From JACCTU01 sp963848525 (GTDB taxonomy: Bacteria > Actinomycetota > Thermoleophilia > Gaiellales > Gaiellaceae): a stretch of DNA of 64,000 nucleotides. The notes under the pieces are model-generated. The model was given only the letters and a program-made list of their open reading frames with translations. It did not search any database and was not told where the DNA came from. The translations under genes were made by a program, and so were the position numbers. Each line of letters opens with the position of its first letter. Positions within the stretch are counted from its first letter, which is position 1. Location: contig CAWKDZ010000005.1 in NCBI GenBank assembly GCA_963848525.1, forward strand, positions 186,001-250,000. The letters are read 5' to 3'. Of the stretch, positions 49,085-56,089 are shown in pieces.

Positions 49085-49355
49085 GAGTTACACGAAGAGG
49101 GAGAAAATTCGAGCCCCTTCCGGGGCCGCAAGCCAGTATAGACAAGCATTTCCACACGTCGTTTTCCACAGCTCAAAGCGCCTGCAGAGAGGCTGAAAAC
49201 CCGCGGTGATCCACAGCTGTGGAGAGTCGTGTGGACGCGACGATTCCCCTGCAAAACCCGGCTTTTTCGTCCATGAGTCGCGCTGTTGTGACGGCGGTGT
49301 GACCCTGGTATTGTCGCTCGCTTCGCGTCGACCCCCGAAGGAGCTCCGCACCCGA
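49085..49355. other. Probable chromosomal origin of replication (oriC)
   Basis: The rpmH-dnaA intergenic region holds several DnaA-box-like 9-mers close to TTATCCACA: ATTTCCACA (49148-49156), TTTTCCACA (49162-49170), TGATCCACA (49207-49215) and, on the other strand, CTCTCCACA (49218-49226) and GCGTCCACA (49230-49238). The third and fourth form a perfect 14-bp palindrome TCCACAGCTGTGGA (49210-49223). AT-richer stretches (gagaaaattcg, aagcattt, gcaaaaccc, ctttttcg) are present in a GC-rich genome. Gene strand changes across this point, as expected for divergent replication. Confidence 0.8.
49286..49314 (+). promoter_or_regulatory. dnaA promoter (TTGTGA-N17-TATTGT)
   Basis: -35 TTGTGA (49286-49291), 17-bp spacer, -10 TATTGT (49309-49314). 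The transcript would start near 49321, with a 5' leader of about 35 bases carrying GAAGGAG (49337-49343) 12 bases before the GTG. Confidence 0.6.
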
Positions 49356-50708
49356 GTGGAACACCAAGTCGAGCTGACTGCGGAGAGCCTCTGGGGTGAG
49401 GTCTCCAGTCGGCTCCAGGGGGCACTCAACGACACGACCTACCGCACGTGGTTCGCGGACGTCGAGGGCGAGGAGCTCTCCGACGACGCGTTCGTGCTGG
49501 CGGTCCCGAACGACTTCGCGCGCGAGTGGATCGAGGGGCACTTCCTCGGCCTGATCAAGGCGGCGATCAAGGACTCGACGGGCCACGAGCGACGGGTGCA
49601 CCTGCGCGTGATCGCCGGGCGGGGGCTGCCGGACCCGCTGCCGGCGACCGTGGAGCGACCGCCGCGCGGCCGCACCGAGTCCGGCATGAACGCGAAGTAC
49701 GTCTTCGACCTGTTCGTGATCGGCTCGTCGAACCGCTTCGCGCACGCGGCCGCGCTCGCAGTCGCGGAGGCCCCTGCCCAGGCCTATAACCCGCTCTTCA
49801 TCTACGGCGGCACCGGGCTCGGCAAGACGCACCTGATGCAGGCGATCGCCCAGTACGTGCTCAAGCACTCCGGCGACCTCTCCTGCAAGTACGTCACGAG
49901 CGAGACGTTCATGAACGACTTCATCAACTCGCTCCGCGACAAGCGGATCGAGGGGTTCAAGCAACGCTACCGGGCGTACGACCTCCTGCTCGTCGACGAC
50001 GTCCAGTTCTTCGAGCACAAGGAACGGATCCAGGAGGAGTTCTTCCACACCTTCAACTCGCTCTACGAGGCCGGCTCGCAGATCGTCATGTCCAGCGACC
50101 GGCCGCCCCGGGAGATCTCCACGCTCGAGGAACGTCTGCGGTCGCGCTTCGAGTGGGGGCTGATCACCGACATCCAGCCGCCCGACCTCGAGACCCGGAT
50201 CGCGATCCTGCGCAAGAAGGTCAAGACGGACGGGATCCACGTTCCCGACCCACAGGTGCTGACCTTCGTCGCCAGCCGGATCGAGACGAACATCCGCGAG
50301 CTCGAGGGTGCGCTCACCCGCGTGGTCGCGTTCTCCTCACTGACGGGCCGGCCGATGACCGTTGAGCTCGCCCAGGAGGTGCTGAAGGACGTCTTCCCGC
50401 AGGGGGAGGCCGCCGAGGTCTCGATCCGTCGAATCCAGGAGACGGTCTCGGAGCGCTTCAACATCTCGCTGAACGAGCTCACCGGCGAGAAGCGCTCGCA
50501 GAGCATCGTCTACCCCCGTCAGGTCGCGATGTATCTCTCGCGGGAGTTGACCGACTCGTCCCTGCCGAAGATCGGGAAGGAGTTCGGCGGCCGCGACCAC
50601 ACCACCGTCATCCACGCGACGTCCAAGATCGCACGCCTAATTCGTGAGGACAGGTCTGTGTACAACCTCGTCCAGGAACTCACAGCTCGCATCAAACAGG
50701 TCCGGTAG
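49356..50708 (+). CDS. dnaA: Chromosomal replication initiator DnaA
   Basis: A 450-residue initiator: domain I (AESLWGEVSSRLQGALNDTTYRTWFADVEGEEL), a short linker, domain III with Walker A GGTGLGKTHL and Walker B LLLVDDVQFFEHKERIQEEFFHTFN, and domain IV with the DnaA-box reader YPRQVAMYLSRELTDSSLPKIGKEFGGRDHTTVIHA. The GTG at 49356 is supported by an upstream GAAGGAG; an earlier frame opening has no coding look. Domain II is unusually short. Confidence 0.97.
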   Translation: MEHQVELTAESLWGEVSSRLQGALNDTTYRTWFADVEGEELSDDAFVLAVPNDFAREWIEGHFLGLIKAAIKDSTGHERRVHLRVIAGRGLPDPLPATVERPPRGRTESGMNAKYVFDLFVIGSSNRFAHAAALAVAEAPAQAYNPLFIYGGTGLGKTHLMQAIAQYVLKHSGDLSCKYVTSETFMNDFINSLRDKRIEGFKQRYRAYDLLLVDDVQFFEHKERIQEEFFHTFNSLYEAGSQIVMSSDRPPREISTLEERLRSRFEWGLITDIQPPDLETRIAILRKKVKTDGIHVPDPQVLTFVASRIETNIRELEGALTRVVAFSSLTGRPMTVELAQEVLKDVFPQGEAAEVSIRRIQETVSERFNISLNELTGEKRSQSIVYPRQVAMYLSRELTDSSLPKIGKEFGGRDHTTVIHATSKIARLIREDRSVYNLVQELTARIKQVR

Positions 50709-50841
50709 CGGCGAGCCCTGTGGGTCCAGCCCCGTTCTCCCCAGACGCTCTCCCGGGTGCAAACGCGCTCCGGAAGCCGAATCCCACCGTCTTCCCCGCT
50801 CTTCACACTCCCTACTACGACTGAAAGGATTCTTTAGATAG

Positions 50842-51975
50842 ATGATTGAGACAGAAGTGGTAGCGGTGGGTTCGGGGATAAAGGTGGTCTGCTCGCGCGA
50901 CGAGCTCGTGCAGAAGCTATCCGTCGTCTCGAGAGCAGTGTCGACGCGAACGACCGTGCTCGTGCTGGGCGGCGTGCTGCTGCGCGCCGAGGACGGTCGG
51001 CTGCACCTGTCGGCGACCGACATGGAGCTCTCGCTGCGTACGTCGTTCGAGGCGCAGGTCGATGCCGCAGGTGCGGTGGTCGTGCCCGGGCGAATGCTGG
51101 TCGAGCTCGCGCGCTTGCTGCCCGACGAGGAGGTTCAGATCGAGCATCGCGCGGAAGAGGGCGTCGTTCGCGTCGACTCCGGCTCGTACACCTCGCGCCT
51201 ACACACGTACAACGTCGAGGACTTCCCACGGCTGCCCGACGTCGAGGCGATCGGGACGTTCAGCGTCGACAAGGAGGCGCTGCTCGACACGGTCGGGCGA
51301 GTCTCGCGCTCGGCTTCGCGTGACGAGTCGCGCCCGGTCCTGACGGGCATCCTCGCGCGCTTCGAGGGCGGGAAGCTGATCATGGCCGCGACCGACTCGT
51401 ACCGCCTCTCGGTCAAGGAGACGCCGCTCGAGGGCGGCGCGCCGGAGCTCGAGGCGATCATCCCCGCTCGCGCGCTCCAGGAGGTCTCGCGGATCGCGCA
51501 GGCGGCCGGCTCGCTCGAGCTCGGTGTGCACGAGAACCAGGTCGTCTTCGTCGCGGACGACGTCACGCTGACGACTCGGCGGATCGAGGGGCAGTTCCCG
51601 AACTACCGCCAACTGATCCCCGAGACGTTCGAGCACACCGTGACGCTGCCGCGCTCCGAGGTGCTCGAAATCGTGCGCCGCGTCGGCGTGATGGCGCAGC
51701 GAAACTCGCCGCTGCGGCTGCGCTTCGCGGAGGGTGAGCTGACGGTCTCGTCGCAGACGCAGGACGTCGGCGAGGCACGCGAGTCGCTGCCCGCCGCGTT
51801 CTCCGGCGAACCGCTCGAGATCGGGTTCAACGCCGAGTACCTGCGCGAAGGCTTCGAGTCGGTCTCGAGCGACGACGTGCACGTGAAGCTGATCAGCCCG
51901 CTGCGGCCGGCGGTGATCCAGGGCGAGGACGAGGACTTCACGTACCTCGTGATGCCGATCCGCCTGCCGAACTGA
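50842..51975 (+). CDS. dnaN: DNA polymerase III sliding clamp (beta subunit)
   Basis: A 377-residue clamp with three repeats: SRDELVQKLSVVSRAVSTRTTVLVLGGVLL, MAATDSYRLSVKE and the end EDFTYLVMPIRL typical of DnaN. The first codons from ATG 50842 (ATT, ACA, GAA, GTA, ATA) are AT-rich in third positions, unlike the rest, so translation may really begin at GTG 50884 (VVCSRDELV...), where the family's alignable sequence starts. The 133-base gap after dnaA shows an AAAGGATT at 50824 and no obvious DnaA boxes. Confidence 0.95.
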   Translation: MIETEVVAVGSGIKVVCSRDELVQKLSVVSRAVSTRTTVLVLGGVLLRAEDGRLHLSATDMELSLRTSFEAQVDAAGAVVVPGRMLVELARLLPDEEVQIEHRAEEGVVRVDSGSYTSRLHTYNVEDFPRLPDVEAIGTFSVDKEALLDTVGRVSRSASRDESRPVLTGILARFEGGKLIMAATDSYRLSVKETPLEGGAPELEAIIPARALQEVSRIAQAAGSLELGVHENQVVFVADDVTLTTRRIEGQFPNYRQLIPETFEHTVTLPRSEVLEIVRRVGVMAQRNSPLRLRFAEGELTVSSQTQDVGEARESLPAAFSGEPLEIGFNAEYLREGFESVSSDDVHVKLISPLRPAVIQGEDEDFTYLVMPIRLPN

Positions 51976-53033
51976 TCGTCACGACGGTCCGGCTCCGGAA
52001 CATCCGCTCGTACGCAGCCCTCGACCTCGAGCTGCGGCCGGGGCTCGTGCTCGTCGTCGGTCCGAACGGTGCCGGCAAGACGAACCTGCTCGAGTCGCTG
52101 CATCTCGGGACGCAGGGCTTCTCGCCGCGAACCCGGAACGACGCGCAGGTGATCCGCTTCGGCGAGACCGCAGGTCGGGTCGCGCTCGAGGGGAAGCGGG
52201 GCGCAGCGGAGCTCGCGCTCGAGTTGACGCTCGAGACGGGTCGCGGCAAGCGGGCGAAGCTGAACGGCGGTGCGCTGCGCGCGGCGGAGCAGTTGCGCGC
52301 CGAGGTCTCGACGCTCGTGTTCACACCCGACCGGCTCGCGGTCGTGAAGGCTGCGCCGGCGGTGCGGCGGGCGTACGTCGACCGGGCGTGCGGACGGCTC
52401 TTTCCTGCGCGGGCTGGCCTGTCCGCCGAGTACGGCGCCGCGGTCGGTCAGCGCAACGCGGCCCTGCGGCGCGTGGCCACCGGGCAGTCGTCGGCCGACG
52501 TCGTCGAGCCATGGACGGAGCAGGTCGTGACGCTCGGCGCTGCGCTGGTCGAGGCTCGGGCGGAGACGATCGCGCTGCTGGGGCCCGCCTTCGCACGGCT
52601 CATCTCGGGCTTCGGGCTCGAGCCCGGCCGTCTGGTCTACGAGGGCGAGCCGCCGCTCCGATCGGAGCTCGATGAGCGCCTGCAGCGGGATGTGCAGCGC
52701 GGCACGACAAGCGCCGGACCGCACCTGCACGACGTCGCGATCCTGGCCGGCGAGCGCGACCTCCGAAGCTACGGGTCCCAGGGGGAGCAACGCCTCGCGG
52801 TGCTGTCCGTGCTCCTGGCCGAAGCGACCGTGCTGCTCGAGCGCGGCGGCGTCGCACCGCTGCTGCTGCTCGACGACGTGCTCTCGGAGCTCGACCCTGA
52901 GCGGCGGCGGACGCTGGCCGGCCTGCTGCCCGCAGGAGGCCAGACCCTGATCACGTCGGCGACCGCCGAAGCTCTGCCGCTCGAGCCCGAGCAGCTGCTC
53001 GAGGTCTCGCCCGGAAAGGTCCGCGCGGCGTGA
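51972..53033 (+). CDS. recF: DNA replication and repair protein RecF, CTG start
   Basis: A 353-residue SMC-like ATPase. The start IVTTVRLRNIRSYAALDLEL is the conserved first strand of RecF and follows a CTG that overlaps the dnaN stop (CTGA). No ATG, GTG or TTG can include this strand, and the first alternative GTG (52047) lies next to the P-loop. Further motifs: Walker A GPNGAGKTNLLESL, signature YGSQGEQRLAVLSVLLAEA and Walker B LLLLDDVLSELDPERR. It helps load RecA at gaps. Confidence 0.93.
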   Translation: MIVTTVRLRNIRSYAALDLELRPGLVLVVGPNGAGKTNLLESLHLGTQGFSPRTRNDAQVIRFGETAGRVALEGKRGAAELALELTLETGRGKRAKLNGGALRAAEQLRAEVSTLVFTPDRLAVVKAAPAVRRAYVDRACGRLFPARAGLSAEYGAAVGQRNAALRRVATGQSSADVVEPWTEQVVTLGAALVEARAETIALLGPAFARLISGFGLEPGRLVYEGEPPLRSELDERLQRDVQRGTTSAGPHLHDVAILAGERDLRSYGSQGEQRLAVLSVLLAEATVLLERGGVAPLLLLDDVLSELDPERRRTLAGLLPAGGQTLITSATAEALPLEPEQLLEVSPGKVRAA

Positions 53034-53497
53034 GGAAGCTGGCGGACGCCGTCTCGAACGAGCTCGCGCGCTTCGGGCCCGCCGCCGGGATGCTCCGCGT
53101 CGTCGAGATGTGGCCCGCTGCGGTCGGGCCGACGATCGCGCGCAACGCGTGGCCGGCGCGGATCTCGCGCGACGGGACGCTGCACGTCGCGACCTCGTCG
53201 TCGTCCTGGGCGTTCGAGCTCGCGCAGCTCGAGCCGCAGATCGCGCAGCAGCTGCGTGACGCGATCGGCGCCGAGGCTCCGCCGCGACTCCGCTTCGCGG
53301 TCGGGAAGCTGCCCGAGACCGGCGTCGAGGAGAACGACGAGCGGGCGGCTCGAGCGCGGCCGCGACCGGGACCCGAGGAGCTGCGCAGAGGCGCCGAGCT
53401 CGCCGCCGGGATCCGCGATGACGAACTCCGCAAATTGGTCGCGAAAGCGGCCGCCCAGAGCCTGCTCGAGGCGGGTTCCGACCAGCGGTTCTGGTAA
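53030..53497 (+). CDS. DciA-like DUF721 protein
   Basis: A 155-residue protein with the DUF721 core WPAAVGPTIARNAWPARISRDGTLHVATSSSSWAFELAQLEPQIAQQL. DciA proteins help load the replicative helicase in bacteria without DnaC/DnaI. The C-terminal half is charged and probably disordered. GTG start overlaps recF (GTGA). The TAA stop is inside TAAACT, a -10-like hexamer that may serve gyrB. Confidence 0.85.
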   Translation: MRKLADAVSNELARFGPAAGMLRVVEMWPAAVGPTIARNAWPARISRDGTLHVATSSSSWAFELAQLEPQIAQQLRDAIGAEAPPRLRFAVGKLPETGVEENDERAARARPRPGPEELRRGAELAAGIRDDELRKLVAKAAAQSLLEAGSDQRFW

Positions 53498-53513
53498 ACT
53501 TCTCGGCGCAGGT

Positions 53514-53539
53514 AAAGGCCGCAAATGCAGGCCTTTTTT
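53514..53539 (+). terminator. Intrinsic terminator/attenuator directly before gyrB
   Basis: AAAGGCC, a 9-base loop and GGCCTTT followed by a run of six T (53534-53539). This is the only textbook hairpin-plus-T-tract in the window. The gyrB ATG comes one base after the T-run, so transcripts that stop here exclude gyrB altogether. TAAACT (53495-53500) upstream could start a short leader that includes the hairpin. Confidence 0.7.
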
Positions 53540-53540
53540 C

Positions 53541-55928
53541 ATGATGGCCCAAGCTACGTACACCGCCAAAGACATCCAGGTCCTCGAGGGTCTCGAGCCG
53601 GTCCGGCTCCGGCCCGGGATGTACATCGGCTCGACCGGCTCGAGGGGCCTCCACCACCTCGTCTACGAGGTCGTCGACAACGCCGTCGACGAGGCGCTCG
53701 CCGGCCACAACGACCAGATCGAGGTCGTCATCCACCCGGACAACTCGGTCACGGTCAACGACGCCGGCCGCGGGATTCCGGTCGACGTCGTCAAGGGGAC
53801 CGGCATGCCGGCGCTGACCGTCGTGCTGACGAAGCTGCACGCAGGCGGGAAGTTCGGCGGTGAGGGCTACAAGGTCTCCGGCGGGCTGCACGGCGTCGGC
53901 GTCTCGGTCGTGAACGCGCTCTCCGAGTGGCTCGTCGCCGAGGTCCACCGCGACGGCAAGCTCTACCGCCAGGAGTTCGAGCGCGGTGTCCCGAAGGCCG
54001 AGATGAAGAAGGTCGGGCCGACGAACCGCACCGGCACGACGATCAGCTTCCTGCCCGACGCCGAGGTCTTCGAGGAGATGGACCTCTCGGCCGACACGCT
54101 CCAGCAGCGGCTGCGTGAAACCGCGTTCCTGACCAGCGGGCTGCGGATCAAGCTCGTCGACGAGCGGGCCGACGGTGAGACGGTCGAGTTCCACTACGAG
54201 GGCGGCATCCGCGACTTCGTCGCGTACGTGAACGGGTCGAAGGACCCGGTGCACAAGCGGATCGTCTACTTCGAGGGCGAGAGCGACCAGGGCGCGGTCG
54301 AGGTCGCGATGCAGTGGAACTCCTCGTACCAGGACTCGGTCTACACGTTCGCCAACAACATCAACACGCACGAGGGCGGCACGCACCTGTCCGGCTTCAA
54401 GGCCGCGCTGACCGGGACGCTCAACCGGGTCGCGCGCCAGTTGACGCTGCTCAAGGAGAAGGAGGAGAACCTCGACGGCGAGGACGTGCGCGAGGGGCTC
54501 GCCGCGGTCATCTCGGTGAAGCTGCGCGACCCGCAGTTCGAGGGTCAGACGAAGACGAAGCTCGGGAACCCGGGGATCCGCGGCCTCGTCGAGCAGACCG
54601 TGAACGAGAAGCTGGCGCAGTTCTTCGAGGAGAACCCGACCGACGCGCGCCAGGTGATCCAGAAGGCGATCGCCGCGTCGCGCGCGCGCCAGGCTGCGCG
54701 GAAGGCGCGCGAGCTGACCCGGCGGAAGAGCGCGCTCGAGTCGTCGTCCCTGCCCGGCAAGCTCGCCGACTGCCAGATCAACGACCCCGCGGCCGCCGAG
54801 CTCTACCTCGTCGAGGGCAACTCGGCCGGCGGCTCCGCCGTCGACGCGCGCGACCGGCTCTTCCAGGCGATCCTGCCGCTGCGCGGCAAGGTGATCAACT
54901 CCGAGAAGAACCGGATCAACAAGGTGCTCTCGAACGCCGAGATCCAGGCGATCATCACTGCGATCGGCACCGGCATCGGCGAGGAGTTCGACATCGAGAA
55001 GCTCCGCTACCACCGCGTGATCGTGATGACGGACGCCGACGTCGACGGCTCGCACATCCGCACGCTGATCCTGACCTTCCTCTACCGCCAGATGCAGGAG
55101 CTCGTCGAGCAGGGGCACATCTACATCGCCGTCCCGCCGCTCTACCGCGTGAAGATCGGGAATCAGGAGCAGTACGTCGAGAAGGAAGCGCAGTTCGAGG
55201 AGCTGCTCGTCCGCGAGCGGGTCAAGGACTTCGACGTCACCGACCGCAGCGGCACCTCGCAGAAGCTGACCGAGACGCGCTGGGGACGGTTCACCAGGGC
55301 GTTGACCGAGTTCGAGGGCTGGTCGTCGCGCCTGCGCTCGGACTTCGGCCCGGCGGCCGCGGACTTCGTCGTCACGCACCGGCTCGTCGAGACCGCGGCG
55401 GGCGCGGTCGGGGACGTGAAGAAGGCGCTCGGCTCGATCGCGCCGAACGGCTACGAGGTCTCCGTCGTCGACGTGGGCGACGAGTCGTTCAAGGCGCGGA
55501 TCGTCGAGCGCGAGACCAGCGCCGCGACGCACGTGACCGTGCCGGCGACCCTGCTCGCCTCGCCGGTGTACGAGAGCCTGCGGAAGACCTACGCGCGTCT
55601 CTCCGAGATCGTCGGGCCGCCGCCCTACACGCTGGACTTCGGCAAGAAGAGCCGCACGGCCGAGACGTTCTCGGCGCTGCGGCACGACGCGCTCGAGCTC
55701 GCCAAGGAGGGGATCTCGATGTCGCGCTTCAAGGGCCTCGGCGAGATGAACCCCGAGGAGCTCTGGGACACGACGATGGATCCGGCGAAGCGCGTGCTCG
55801 TCCGGGTCGAGGTCGACGACGCGGCGCTCGCCGACCAGATCTTCTCGACGCTGATGGGCGACCAGGTCGAGCCGCGGCGCGACTTCATCGAGCAGAACGC
55901 AAAGGACGTCCGCTTCCTCGATGTTTAG
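53541..55928 (+). CDS. gyrB: DNA gyrase subunit B
   Basis: A 795-residue type II topoisomerase subunit. GHKL ATPase: LEGLEPVRLRPGMYIGSTG, EVVDNAVDEAL, VNDAGRGIPVD, GGLHGVGVSVVNALS. Transducer with QTKTKLGNPG. TOPRIM: LYLVEGNSAGGSA and VIVMTDADVDGSHIRTLILTF. The C-terminus ends NAKDVRFLDV. There is an insertion of about 150 residues in the TOPRIM/tail region (from 'RSGTSQKLTETRW' to 'TPPYTLDF'-like), as in many high-GC and Gram-negative gyrases. Two ATGs (53541, 53544) are possible; neither has a ribosome site. Confidence 0.97.
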   Translation: MMAQATYTAKDIQVLEGLEPVRLRPGMYIGSTGSRGLHHLVYEVVDNAVDEALAGHNDQIEVVIHPDNSVTVNDAGRGIPVDVVKGTGMPALTVVLTKLHAGGKFGGEGYKVSGGLHGVGVSVVNALSEWLVAEVHRDGKLYRQEFERGVPKAEMKKVGPTNRTGTTISFLPDAEVFEEMDLSADTLQQRLRETAFLTSGLRIKLVDERADGETVEFHYEGGIRDFVAYVNGSKDPVHKRIVYFEGESDQGAVEVAMQWNSSYQDSVYTFANNINTHEGGTHLSGFKAALTGTLNRVARQLTLLKEKEENLDGEDVREGLAAVISVKLRDPQFEGQTKTKLGNPGIRGLVEQTVNEKLAQFFEENPTDARQVIQKAIAASRARQAARKARELTRRKSALESSSLPGKLADCQINDPAAAELYLVEGNSAGGSAVDARDRLFQAILPLRGKVINSEKNRINKVLSNAEIQAIITAIGTGIGEEFDIEKLRYHRVIVMTDADVDGSHIRTLILTFLYRQMQELVEQGHIYIAVPPLYRVKIGNQEQYVEKEAQFEELLVRERVKDFDVTDRSGTSQKLTETRWGRFTRALTEFEGWSSRLRSDFGPAAADFVVTHRLVETAAGAVGDVKKALGSIAPNGYEVSVVDVGDESFKARIVERETSAATHVTVPATLLASPVYESLRKTYARLSEIVGPPPYTLDFGKKSRTAETFSALRHDALELAKEGISMSRFKGLGEMNPEELWDTTMDPAKRVLVRVEVDDAALADQIFSTLMGDQVEPRRDFIEQNAKDVRFLDV

Positions 55929-56000
55929 GGCCCCATTCGCCGCCGTCAGCACCTCCCCGGCCGCTGCAAACGGCGCCATCGCCGCGTCCTCAGTCGCGCC

Positions 56001-56017
56001 CGTAGCCTCCGGCTACG
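56001..56017. repeat. Hairpin CGTAGCC-TCC-GGCTACG in the gyrB-gyrA gap
   Basis: A perfect 7-bp stem with a 3-base loop in the middle of the 161-base spacer. The sequence around it (CTCAGTCGC ... CTCCCTGCG) looks like a compact, possibly repeated intergenic element, but only one copy is in this window. Confidence 0.4.
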
Positions 56018-56049
56018 AGCACTCCCTGCGTCCTTGCGCTGACACCGTT

Positions 56050-56063
56050 TTCACGGCCGTGAA
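56050..56063. promoter_or_regulatory. Perfect 14-bp palindrome upstream of gyrA
   Basis: TTCACGGCCGTGAA is fully palindromic and ends 26 bases before the gyrA TTG. It is a candidate operator for a dimeric regulator. It differs from parS (TTTCACGTGAAA core) by four central bases. Confidence 0.4.
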
Positions 56064-56089
56064 GGCACTGCCGACGACGAACGTGACCC

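Noticed and set aside
51603..55979. A 1458-codon open frame antisense to dnaN, recF and gyrB
   Set aside because: It is a shadow of strongly GC-biased codons of the real genes; the composition is Arg/Leu/Val/Glu-rich without motifs, and the sense strand encodes complete known proteins.
56050..56063. parS site
   Set aside because: The palindrome has TTCAC...GTGAA arms but four extra central bases compared with the parS core TTTCACGTGAAA; ParB recognises the compact form.
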